A DNA stretch of 64,000 nt from Pelagomonas calceolata (Eukaryota; Sar; Pelagophyceae; Pelagomonadales; Pelagomonadaceae), in the NCBI GenBank assembly GCA_918797485.1, contig CAKKNE010000003.1, forward strand, positions 1,612,001-1,676,000, in the 5' to 3' direction. The notes beneath the pieces were generated by a model. It was not told where the DNA came from, did no database searches, and saw nothing but the letters and a program-made list of their open reading frames with translations. Both the position numbers and the translations under genes were made by a program. This document shows positions 47,236 through 56,274 of the stretch, piece by piece (the stretch's first letter is position 1; each line of letters begins with the position of its first letter).

Positions 47236-47994
47236 TCAGGCCGCCCGGAACGTCTGGATGATCGCCGGGATGTAGCGCGCGACCTCGGGGTTCTGGGACA
47301 GCGTGTCCACGGGCGCCGACGCCCAGGCCGTTAGGACCTTGCCCTCCCTTCGCAAGGAGACGCAGACCTCCTTGCGGACGATGGGAACATCATTGGGAAT
47401 CTCGAAGTAGGCCTTGCCCTCGAACTCGACCCTATCAGGGGCTTTCACGGCCGACGAGACCAATCTAGCTGACGACCAGCCGAGCTCGGCAGCTCTATCG
47501 TCGAGGAGCTTCCGCGCGAACCTCGCCGCCGCCGCCTCCAGCGACTTGGCGCCGTTCTTCTTGACGGCCTGGATGGCTGGCCAGTCCACATTACTCAGGG
47601 GCTGGCACGTCACGGCGATGACGGCGCCCTGCCCGAGATCCGTCGCGGCGAACCGGGTCCCTCGCGGCGGCGCGCCTCCTAGGAGTTCGGGGAGCGGCTG
47701 CGTGCGCATCCAGTTGTTCGAGGGGTAGGCGACCTCGAAGCCGTCCTCCAGATCCCGAAAGACCCGCGCTTGATCATTTGTAGGTAATTTCGTGTCTACT
47801 TCCGCCCAACGCGGGCCCGCCCAGGCCTGGTCGGCGCGCGCTGATTGCGGTAGCGCCAACGCGGCGGCCGGCAGGGTTAGGACCTGCCTTCTTTTCATGG
47901 CGGCGGCCGGCGCCTTGGGCGCCTGCTGCTGCTGGAATTTGAGCGCTGAGCTCACTGCCGGCAAAATGAGCAGATTTCTCGAGGCGAGACGCAT
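47236..47994 (-). CDS. PsbP-domain thylakoid lumen protein
   Basis: 252 residues from the ATG at 47994. The leader has three parts: a signal peptide (MRLASRNLLILPAVSSALKF), a transit segment, and a twin-arginine lumen signal, KRRQVLTLPAAALALPQSARA, ending in an ARA cleavage site. The mature part starts DQAWAGPRWAEVDT and contains FEVAYPSNNWMR, the hallmark PsbP start, then the two-layered sandwich core (ARFAATDL..AVIAVTCQPL, AYFEIPNDVP) and ends ARYIPAIIQTFRAA. PsbP-like proteins help assemble or stabilise photosystem II. It is probably Tat-exported. Confidence 0.85.
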   Translation of the reverse strand: MRLASRNLLILPAVSSALKFQQQQAPKAPAAAMKRRQVLTLPAAALALPQSARADQAWAGPRWAEVDTKLPTNDQARVFRDLEDGFEVAYPSNNWMRTQPLPELLGGAPPRGTRFAATDLGQGAVIAVTCQPLSNVDWPAIQAVKKNGAKSLEAAAARFARKLLDDRAAELGWSSARLVSSAVKAPDRVEFEGKAYFEIPNDVPIVRKEVCVSLRREGKVLTAWASAPVDTLSQNPEVARYIPAIIQTFRAA

Positions 47995-48352
47995 CGTTTT
48001 TGCTGCGGTGCGTGTTTGTGGTGTAGATTTTGGTCCTGTGGCGGTCTCGATGAGCGGTTTTGACTGCGGCGGTCTTCTATGGTGCCAAAATCTCTCACCA
48101 AGACCTCCTGCCTGCCAAGCACGCGCTCACAAGTCGCAATGGGGTACGCCAACGGATTCGCGCCGTGACGCCGCCCCGAGGGCTCTTCGTCAAGCCCGGG
48201 AGTGGGCTCGTTCGTTCGGCTGATTTGGAGCTAGCAAATTTGACGCAATTCTAAAAACGCGCCGCCGCGGCCGAGAACGACTCCGCGTAAGACCGGCCGT
48301 GTGGCTAGGCGGCCTAGCTTCAAAGCAAGTTCACAAACCAAATTACCACCTA
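47995..48352. other. 358-bp gap without visible elements
   Basis: Lies between the PsbP-like gene start and the 3' end of the S9 peptidase gene. No dyad, repeat or RNA gene is recognised. Confidence 0.4.
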
Positions 48353-50531
48353 CTACTTCCGCTCCTTCAAGGGAAACGACGCCGTGTTCCCCTCCGGCGG
48401 CACGAAGGCCTCCGCGCGGCCGCCGAGGTGCTCCTTCAGGAACAGCTCCGTCCGCCCGTTGAAGTCGATGCGGTTCGGCGGCCGCGCCCACCCGTGCCCT
48501 TCATCCGGATACAAGACGTACTCCACCGGGATGCCCTTGTCCGCCATGGAGAACGCGATCTGGTCCGCCTCCGCCTGCTTGACGCGCGGGTCGTTCGCGC
48601 CCTGGCCGATGAGTAACGGCGCCTTGATGGCGTCAACATGATATAAAGGAGAGATCTTCTCGTTGAAGGCCTTATCTTCATCCACGTCGCCGATCTTCTT
48701 CAGCATGTCGTTCCGCAGGGGACCCCAGTACGGCGGTATGCTATCTAACAACGTCTTGATGTTCGACGGGCCCACGATGTCCACACCGCACTTGTACAGA
48801 TCGGGGGTGAAGGTCAAGCCCGCCAGACACGCGTAGCCGCCGTAGGAGCCGCCATAGATGCACACGTTCTCCGGGTCCGCAATGCCCTGGTCCACGGCCC
48901 ACTTCACGGCGTCCGTCAGGTCGTGCTGCATCGCACCCACGCCCCACTCCTTGTCTCCTTTATGCAGGAAGGACTTGCCGTAGCCCGAGCTCCCCCGGTA
49001 GTTCACTTGTAAACAGGCATACCCGCGATTCGCGAACCACTGCGCGGCGCTGTTGAAGCCCCAAAAATCTCTGGCCCACGGCCCGCCGTGCACGCAGAGC
49101 ACCAGCGGCGTCGGCGTGTCGGCCTTGGCGCGCGTCAGGTACGCGACGAGCTCGAGCCCGTCCCGCGCTTGTATGCGAACGTCCTCCATGTGCGCGAACC
49201 TGTGTGGAAATCACGCCATCGGGCCGACACGCCACGGGGACAACGTCGCGTCGATGGCGTGGGGCGCCCGAAATTTGATTGCCACACAGGCGCGAACTTG
49301 TAATCAGAAAGCGCCGGCTGGCTCACGAAGAGCGGCGTCAGCTTGTGCGACGCCGTGTCGTACAGCGAGTACTCCGTCGGCCCGTCGTCCCTGCGGAACG
49401 ACACGACCCAGGTCGCCTCGTCGCGCGTCTTCGACACTAATGAAACTTCCGCTTTGTCGGGGCCCATGCCCTCGAGCCGGTCGAAGTGGCCCTTCAGCTC
49501 CTCGTCGAAGAAGGTCCGCTCCGTGCGCGCGTAGTTGAACGACACGGCCCGGACCTCCTTCGTGTCCTCGTCTAACATGATGCCGCCGCAGTCCGCCTTA
49601 TCGTTAAAGGCGATGACCTCCGTCGTCGACCCGTCGGACAATTTGACTTTGGTCAGCGCCGTCGTCTCGCGGCCGACGGACGACGTCATGAGCGCGTGCT
49701 CGCCGTCGCCGCAGAAGTCGACCATGCCGCCCTCCTCGCCGTAAGGAAAGACGGCGAGGTCGCGCCACTCACTTTTGGGAGAGTCGCGGACCAATACGGT
49801 CTTGGACGAGTCAGGGTTGACCCGAATGCCCTCGCGCACCTCGAAGGACTCGTCTTCCGAACCCCAGCCGACGATACCGCCGGGGTTCTCCGTGTCCAGC
49901 TCGATGGCCCCCGACTCTAATTGGACGCGGTACATGTCGAATTGAGCTTTATCTCTAGCATTGACCGCCACTAACAGTTCGTCGGGGAAGCGCTTGTTCG
50001 TGATGACGTTCTGGGCCTTCGCGCCGTCGAAGGGCGTCAGGTCTCTCGCTTTTGATCCTTCCTTGCTGACGTCGACCGCGAACAAATGGAAATTCTCGTC
50101 GCCGCCGTCGTCCTGCAGATACAGCAACGTCTTCGAGTCCTCGGCCCAGAAGATCTGGCGGATGCCCCGGTACGTGTCTTCGGTCACCACCCTATCGTCG
50201 CCGCCCGCCGCGCTGCGCACCCACGCGTTGAGCACGCCGTCGACGGGCTTCAGGTAGGCTAATTTGGAGCCGTCCGGCGTGACGGAGGGGGCTGCGTACC
50301 TGTGTGTGCACGGCGTCGCGTCGACGGCATGTCACGGCCAGCCGCGGTCGCCGATACAATGATTCCTACGCCGGCACAGTACTCGGGGTTGCCGAAGAGG
50401 ACGTCGCGCGGCACGAGTTCCGCGTCAGCCGCGGAGAATTTCATTGCTGCTGTGCGCATGGGCAGGCTGCGGGGTGCAGTGAACGCGGCTGACGCGGCAA
50501 TTGCTACAATTGCTACAGAATGTTTGAGCAT
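48353..50531 (-). CDS. Plastid S9 serine peptidase (acylaminoacyl-peptidase type), three exons
   Basis: Minus-strand exons 50383-50531, 49286-50299 and 48353-49199 join in frame to give 669 residues. The N-terminus, MLKHSVAIVAIAASAAFTAP, is a signal peptide with an ASAAFTAP plastid motif. An S9 seven-bladed propeller follows (DVLFGNPEYAAPSVTPDGSK, QIFWAEDSKTLLYLQDDGGD). The C-terminal alpha/beta hydrolase has the nucleophile in YGGSYGGYACLA (about S505), aspartate in IGQGANDPRV (about 591) and histidine in YPDEGHGWARP (about 622). It likely cleaves acylated or short peptides in the plastid. The 3' intron is a recognisable introner. Confidence 0.9.
49200..49289 (-). mobile_element. Introner in the S9 peptidase gene
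   Basis: 90-bp element with inverted ends CTGTGTGGAAATC and GATTGCCACACAG. It is flanked by exact 8-bp duplications GCGCGAAC (49192-49199 and 49290-49297, plus-strand reading). An inner CGCGTCGATGGCGT is present. The intron removed is 49200-49285, so four element bases and one duplication stay in the mRNA, adding the four residues PVFA in frame. Confidence 0.9.
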
Positions 50532-51134
50532 TTTGAAAACGTGAGTCGTGCGTTTGCTCTTTTGCAGCAGCACGACAGCTACACCAGCGTTTTGGGGTGT
50601 GTCCAGCTAAGCTCTGCGAGCTAATCGTGCGGGTTCAGAGCGACGGATCGTAGGCGTCGCGGGGACGCGGATTGAGAGCAAACGGGTGCGAGAAGACGAG
50701 TGTTTCAAAAACGTTGGGAGAGGCACGCGCCGCTCCTCGATGGCCAACACAGCATAGACGCGCATTCGACTTGGCTGATTGCTGCTAATTTTGCGTTGGA
50801 TCCAGCGTCATATGCAAGAGTACACATATCGTACTTCGGCAGCGCATATTTTGCTGCTTATCGCTCGACGGGTACGCAACGAGCCTCAAAATGCCAGACC
50901 TCCCCAGCTAGCGCTTCGGTAGCGCCAACGGGGCATCGAACGCAACTCAATAATCGTTCAGCAAGGCACCACACGCAACGCGCATCGCTCCGTTCGTTTG
51001 TTGGCTGCACAATTTGAAAAATTGTGGACGCGGTCGACGCATCGATGCGACGAGCGGGCCATGGGATCGCGGTAGCGAACGCCACGATCGCGGTAGCACG
51101 AACGCCATCGACGCGGCACTCCTTCGCAGGCAGC
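50532..51134. other. 603-bp divergent gap without a dyad
   Basis: Lies between the starts of the S9 peptidase and the next plastid gene. It contains GTCGACGCATCGATGCGAC (about 51030) and ACGCCATCGACGCGGC (about 51107), related to introner inner sequence, but no coding segment or RNA gene that I can support. Confidence 0.4.
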
Positions 51135-51841
51135 ATGAAGGTGACGTTCGCCCTACTCGCGGGCTCGGCTGCGGCCTTCGCGCCGCCGCGCGCGCCGCCG
51201 ACGGCGCGCCGCGCGCGGCCCGCGCGGCCCGTCGCGGTCCGGGCCTCGTCGCTGCCCGACCTGCTCCTCTCGCTCGAGCTGCCGACGCTCGTGGCCCCGA
51301 GGGAGTCGCAGCTCCCCTTCACGAGCCCGTTCTTCATCGCGTTCTTTATCTTCTCCATCATCGGGGGCCTGCCCTTCCTCGCGTGGCTCAGGCTGTCGTC
51401 GCTGTGCGTTTCGGAGTCTCAAACTTTGGAGTGCCTTCGACGCGGCGATGGCGTGCTGGTGGCGTAGAAGTACGCGTCGCCGCCCGCGAGAGACCGGTCG
51501 ATGTTCCACGCAGGGAGGAGGACCCGGAGGCGCCGTTCGACCTCAACGGCGCGGCGCGCGAAAAGGGCGTCGAGCTGCCGAAGCTCCCGGGCTTGCCGGA
51601 CTTTACGCTCCCGAAGCTCGGCAACGACCTGCGCGAGATCGAGCTCCCCGACGCCGTGGCGGACAAGGTCGGCGCCTGTGTGAAAATCAAAATTTTACGG
51701 CGCGTTCGCCGAGAAATACACCCGACGCACTGGTTGATTTCCACACAGGTCGGCGCGAAGGAGAGCGGCCAGCTCATCGATCTGTTGCCCTGGAACCGGC
51801 CGGACTACCCGCTGAAGCCGAAGAAGGGCTCGGGCCTCTAG
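51135..51841 (+). CDS. Plastid-targeted membrane protein, three exons
   Basis: Exons 51135-51403, 51514-51679 and 51749-51841 join in frame to 175 residues. MKVTFALLAGSAAAFAPPRA is a signal peptide ending in the AFAP plastid motif, then an arginine-rich transit region. One membrane helix follows (FFIAFFIFSIIGGLPFLAWL). The rest is soluble, with PKLPGLPDFTLPKL and a lysine-rich end (YPLKPKKGSGL). The family is not recognised. The second intron (69 bp) is an introner whose length is a multiple of three without a stop, so retention would also keep the frame. The first intron contains CGCGGCGATGGCGT. Confidence 0.78.
51676..51748 (+). mobile_element. Introner in the plastid membrane protein gene
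   Basis: 73-bp element with ends CTGTGTGAAAATCAAA and TTGATTTCCACACAG, flanked by exact duplications GTCGGCGC (668-675 and 749-756 within 51xxx). The intron is 51680-51748. CTGT plus one duplication remain, adding residues CVGA in frame. Confidence 0.92.
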
Positions 51842-52054
51842 GCATTGTGTCGTGGGGTGTAACGGCACTCTATACATAGACCAGGTAGCGGCGCCTCGAC
51901 GGCGTCTGGCTTGTAGTAAATCCTTGGTCCACCGTAGTCTATCACGGTCGCGTCTACTAGTGGGCAGAGCCCACGACGGTCGGTTATTTCTATTACGCTA
52001 CTACTACACTATTTGGCCGACCCCCTGGGAGGGACACATCTCTACGTATGCAGT

Positions 52055-52075
52055 CTAGTGTGTCGACACGCTAGG
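52055..52075. promoter_or_regulatory. GCTAG-dyad promoter element, copy 15
   Basis: CTAGTGTGTCGACACGC then TAGG, 150 bp upstream of the DUF218 gene. The rest of the 383-bp gap shows nothing I recognise. Confidence 0.55.
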
Positions 52076-52224
52076 TAATTATTTTTTAGCTCATCATCAC
52101 CTGCTCTAACGGTGTCTGAGGCATCTCTGCACTTGTCATTGATCGCCCGCAAGCAGCACACCAACAGCACTGTGCATCTATTGCAGCTGGAGTCACTCCA
52201 ACCAGGAGCAATCAACAAAAAGCA

Positions 52225-52951
52225 ATGGTGACTGCAGCCCTCTCCCTAGCGCTCACCGCATACGTCGCCACGATACTGCACCGCCTCGAGACATTCGAAC
52301 CGAAATTCAACAGAACAGACTACACCCATGTCGTAGTGGCGGGCGCATGGCGCCTCCCCAATAAAACCCTGAGCGCGACCTTTGCGAGACGAGTCGACCG
52401 CGGCGACGAGCTCGCACAACAATTCAATGCAACGCTGGTCTTCACGGGTGGTCTGGGCGACTCGCGAGCAGCAAAAAAATACAGCACGTACGGCGGCCCG
52501 ACCCTCTACGAGGACAAGTCGCGCACGACGCTCCAGAACGCCATCGAGACGGCCCGCGTCGCGCCCGACGCGACGTCGATCCTCGTGGTCTCGTCGCCGT
52601 ACCATCTGGGACGGTGCCTCGTCTATTTCCAGAGAGCTTTCCCGAATAGCGTCGTCGACGTCGCCGCCGCGTTGCCGGATAAGAGGAATGACGGGAGCTG
52701 CGGCCGCTTCTTCGAGGGCTTCTACTGGGCGAAGACCTGCGTGCTCGGGCTGCCGTACGGTGGCCGCGTCTAAATCAACCAGCGGTCGCGTCGATGGCGT
52801 GGGGGTGACGCCGTCCACACACAGGTACGCGGGCTCGATTAGAGAACTCGGCGCGTGGGCCAAGAACATCCTCCAAGGACATTTGTCCTTGCGAGGCGAC
52901 GCGATCGACTTCCTGAAGCGCCTCGACCTCAAGAAGAAGGGAGTAACATAA
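52225..52951 (+). CDS. DUF218/YdcF-like protein, two exons
   Basis: Exons 52225-52754 and 52825-52951 join in frame to 218 residues; without splicing the frame stops at 52773. An N-terminal hydrophobic segment (MVTAALSLALTAYVATIL) acts as signal or anchor. The DUF218 core is visible: YTHVVVAGAWRL, LVFTGGLGDSR, the conserved LYEDKSRTTLQNAIET (family 'SrnTyeNa') and SILVVSSPYHLGRCLVYFQR. Bacterial relatives (SanA, ElyC, YdcF) act at the envelope; the eukaryotic role is unknown. The 70-bp intron starts GTACGG and its acceptor is followed by GTACGC. Confidence 0.82.
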
Positions 52952-52957
52952 CGAACA

Positions 52958-55870
52958 TTAGAAGTAGCTCAACCCGTCCCCATCACCTTGTTCGGCCATG
53001 TCCAGGAGGCTGTCCAGCAGAGCGTCCGGGTTCGGGGCCGCCGGCGGTTCAGGAGAGACGACCGTGTCGATCTGGTCTCTCAATAGACGCTGCCACGGGT
53101 GTAGCAGATCCGCATAAGTCCGGGGCTTGCGCTTCGGGCGGCGGCGCCGCGGTTTTCGGGGAGAAGCCCCACCGAAGACCGACCTCAAAGAATCCACTCC
53201 CCGCTCGGGCTGGACCGTGCCGAAGACGGACGCGAGCGAGTCCTGGGGCTCGAAGTGCGACGCGCCGCCGTCGAGCGCGTTCAGCAGGCTCGAACCGAGC
53301 TTCGCCGTCGGCGTCGGCGGCGGCCGCGGCTTCGGTGGCGACGGCGCGGGTCTCGAGTGGGCGGCGGCCCACGTCGCCTGGGCGGCCTCCTCCCTTAGAA
53401 CGGCCGCCTTTTGTTTTATGGACGCCACGAACGTTGAATCGCGTGGCTGTCTGGACGCAACGCTTGGAAGGTTGTCGTCGAAGGCCGTCGGGTTCTTGGC
53501 GGGCTTCGTCGTTGTATATGTGGGCTCCTGGACCTTTTCTCGCCGGTTCCGCGGCTCCGCGAGAGCCTTGAGCACGTTGCGCCTTCGCCGGCGGCGCTCC
53601 GCAGCTTTTAAACCTTTGCGGTCCCCACTCACGTCATTCTCGTCCTGCTCCCTTAGTAATAACAGCCCTGCCTCCTTCTGGGCCTTGCGCTCATTTGATG
53701 AAGCCAGATACCGCGCCCGCCGCGCGGACAAGTCCGCGTGCACCTCGGCGCAGTTTTGGCAGACGGCGCACTTGTCCCACCTTCTCACGCGCTCTTCGCC
53801 GATCTTCTGGGCGCGCCGTTCATCTAAGACGCGTAACGCACCGATCGCGCTCTGCACGTCATGAGCATCGGCCCGGAGATCGACGGCAGGCAGCCGCCCG
53901 TGATTCAATAAAGCATGAGTCTTCTGCACACTGAAAGGTTGGGAGGAGCATAGAATGGCCGCGTCCGACTCCTCCCCAAAATCATCTTCAAAAACGATGC
54001 GCAGGTGCAGGCGCCACCACCCGTTCGTCGACGTGCCATTCAGGTCCGGCGGCACGACCCAATCTATGGATTGTTGACTGCCCGGGATCCTTTTGATGAC
54101 CTCCCGCGTCGTCACGAGGAACTCGTCCTCGACCGTGCTTGCCGTGGGCACGAATTCGACGTCGATCCTCAAATTTTGTGGCGGCGGCCCGCGGCAGACC
54201 CATCTTATTTCGAGGGTCTGGCCGGGGCAGGCCTGCGTGTCCTGCGTCGGGTGCGCGAGGAAGATCGAGGGCCGCGACCACTGGAGATCGAGGAGAGGTC
54301 GCGGCTGGTCGCACCTCGTGGAGGTGGTCTTGAGGCACCACCTCACGAGTTCGTCGGGCCAAAAATCTAAAGCTTCGCCCGTGCAGGCCTCTCTCTTGCT
54401 TTCTTCGACGGCGGACCGCATGGCTCGGTGCAAACGTTCGCTCTGTTGAGCGGGCGCGCCGTCCGTTCCATCAGTTTCGTCGATGCGCGCCAATCCACAA
54501 AAACCCCCGGGGCAGGGCCCGATGGCCGCGCCGTGGGCCCTCCCTGATGAATCACCGAGGACGCTCCCCGCGTCCGAGCCGCCCCGATGCAAGGGCTGCA
54601 GGAACTCGACCTCCAACGCCCGTTCGAAGGTCATGGCCGGCGCGTCCGGCACGCCGTTGTCGACGACGCGCGTCGCCTTTTTTTCATCTAAGGCCCAGAC
54701 CGACGTTAATGATCGCACGCGAGTACCCGTGCCCGCCTCGATGCCCCTCACTAATGAACGAACAACACCATCCAGCGCCTCCTTCAGATGCAACGACTTC
54801 AGGGGCGCCCAGGTCGACGCCTTGGACGACGAGCCGTACTGCCTGAGGCCATTCTGCTCCACATGCACTTTCGTGAGAGGAGTGTCGTGCCTAAACGCAT
54901 GCTTGAGGCGCGTCCCCGGCACGTTGCAGACCACCGCTTTACCAGAGATGGCGCCCCACTTCTTCGGGTCCGCGCTCAGGGGGAGGACGTCGTCGTCCCG
55001 GACAATCAGAGCCACGTCATTCCCAGGAGCGACCTTGGCGCACCGGTTTCGAAACGCCTCGACGGACACGTTCCGCTGGGCCTTCCTTAGGAGCTTGCCC
55101 GTTACATTATCGGAAAAGATCCACTTCGTGGGAGTACCCTCACTATACAACACCGCGTCGGCGACGCAGAAGCCGTCGAACGCGGGTAACGTGCCGCCCT
55201 TCTCCTGGGCCTCTTGGTTATTGCGTCGCTCTCTAGCCTTCCACAGGGCCTTCCAGACGGCGCAGGCCGCGTCGCCGCCGCGGTGGTTTGCCGAGATTGA
55301 CGAAGCGTTGTCGTCGTCAGGCTGCGTCGTAGAGCGACCATCGAGAGCCGCCTCCATCATCGCGATTCGGTGATCATAGGAACTCTTCTTCGTCGAAGCT
55401 TTATGCGTCATACTGCGGTTGCGCGGCAGCGCCAGCGACGCCTCGTCCCGGAAGACCGTACCGGGCCTAGCCGCACCACAAAAGGGCCCCGCGTGGATCG
55501 TGTCCCGCTTCTGATCTTCTAAATTGCGCCGCTTCCCTCTCCCTTCACTTCGGAAGCGCCGCGACGAGAAGGTCTGCGGGATACCGTTTGCTGGCGTCCT
55601 TGGAGGCTCGTACGAGATAGGTGTGCCCGGCGGGAAGGGCAATGACGGAGCATCATCAAAATGCATGCGCAGCGACGGCGCCGGCGCGACGTAGCGCCGC
55701 GCGAGTTCGCTCGTCTCGCGGACGCGCATGCGCGACTTGAACGTCGAGGCCTCGTGGCCGCCCGGCGCCTGCTGTTGGGGAGGCGGCGCGTCGAAGGAGA
55801 CGCGTCTCCTTAGTCTATGCTGGGCGAGGTCGCCCGGCGACGCGAAGGCGATGTCCGGGGGCCGGCTCAT
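52958..55870 (-). CDS. Large uncharacterised protein with a beta-sandwich-like domain
   Basis: 970 residues from the ATG at 55870; the frame is open upstream without an ATG. The N-terminal 330 residues are low-complexity and basic. The centre has globular sequence (DVALIVRDDDVLPLSADPKK, TFERALEVEFLQPLHRGG). About residues 580-690 resemble a beta-sandwich (ACPGQTLEIRWVCRGPPPQN, NGWWRLHLRIVFEDDFGEES), possibly of the Ig or Kre9/KNH type. A CAVCQNC pair and long charged helices follow. Function unknown. Its stop codon lies 6 bp from the stop of the convergent DUF218 gene. Confidence 0.75.
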   Translation of the reverse strand: MSRPPDIAFASPGDLAQHRLRRRVSFDAPPPQQQAPGGHEASTFKSRMRVRETSELARRYVAPAPSLRMHFDDAPSLPFPPGTPISYEPPRTPANGIPQTFSSRRFRSEGRGKRRNLEDQKRDTIHAGPFCGAARPGTVFRDEASLALPRNRSMTHKASTKKSSYDHRIAMMEAALDGRSTTQPDDDNASSISANHRGGDAACAVWKALWKARERRNNQEAQEKGGTLPAFDGFCVADAVLYSEGTPTKWIFSDNVTGKLLRKAQRNVSVEAFRNRCAKVAPGNDVALIVRDDDVLPLSADPKKWGAISGKAVVCNVPGTRLKHAFRHDTPLTKVHVEQNGLRQYGSSSKASTWAPLKSLHLKEALDGVVRSLVRGIEAGTGTRVRSLTSVWALDEKKATRVVDNGVPDAPAMTFERALEVEFLQPLHRGGSDAGSVLGDSSGRAHGAAIGPCPGGFCGLARIDETDGTDGAPAQQSERLHRAMRSAVEESKREACTGEALDFWPDELVRWCLKTTSTRCDQPRPLLDLQWSRPSIFLAHPTQDTQACPGQTLEIRWVCRGPPPQNLRIDVEFVPTASTVEDEFLVTTREVIKRIPGSQQSIDWVVPPDLNGTSTNGWWRLHLRIVFEDDFGEESDAAILCSSQPFSVQKTHALLNHGRLPAVDLRADAHDVQSAIGALRVLDERRAQKIGEERVRRWDKCAVCQNCAEVHADLSARRARYLASSNERKAQKEAGLLLLREQDENDVSGDRKGLKAAERRRRRRNVLKALAEPRNRREKVQEPTYTTTKPAKNPTAFDDNLPSVASRQPRDSTFVASIKQKAAVLREEAAQATWAAAHSRPAPSPPKPRPPPTPTAKLGSSLLNALDGGASHFEPQDSLASVFGTVQPERGVDSLRSVFGGASPRKPRRRRPKRKPRTYADLLHPWQRLLRDQIDTVVSPEPPAAPNPDALLDSLLDMAEQGDGDGLSYF

Positions 55871-56040
55871 GGTCTGGCAGCAGTGGGCAGCGTGGGGCTC
55901 CGACTGATGTCCGCGGGGCTGCTCGGGGCGCTCGAGTGATGCGCGACGAGCGCTTCGCGCCCACGTGCCTTGACGCGACGCGCGGCACGGCGTCCCTGGG
56001 CCTTCGGCAGCACTTGGCAATCAGTTGGCTTGTCACACAA

Positions 56041-56059
56041 CTAGCGCCTTTACGCTACC
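56041..56059. promoter_or_regulatory. GCTAG-dyad promoter element, copy 16 (weak)
   Basis: CTAGCGCCTTTACGCTACC, the most degenerate copy, 171 bp upstream of the ATG at 55870. The rest of this 404-bp gap holds nothing recognised. Confidence 0.4.
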
Positions 56060-56274
56060 AACGCGGAGTATCAGGGCCTTCTGGAGGGCTCTGCGAACGC
56101 TACCGGGAGACGATCACGTTTGGAGACCACTACTTTTGGCTAGGGAGAAGAACTCATTACGCGCCGGCCTCAGAGTGGGCACCTGGGACCTCTACGCGTT
56201 CTTGACGGCCGCCCCGCGCGGCAGGCGGGCAAGAGGCTGCTACGAGACTGGGGACTAGTATCATGAAACACAAG

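Noticed and set aside
50700-51017. 105-codon frame between the S9 peptidase and the next plastid gene
   Set aside because: No ATG in good context, no domain, and composition like non-genic DNA.
51680-51748. Treating the 69-bp introner as coding, since the frame stays open
   Set aside because: Inverted ends, 8-bp duplications and the same scar rule as two other introns show it is an intron; the open frame is a length coincidence.
53127-53864. 245-codon plus-strand frame inside the 970-aa gene
   Set aside because: Antisense shadow of a longer minus-strand gene with proper start and domains.
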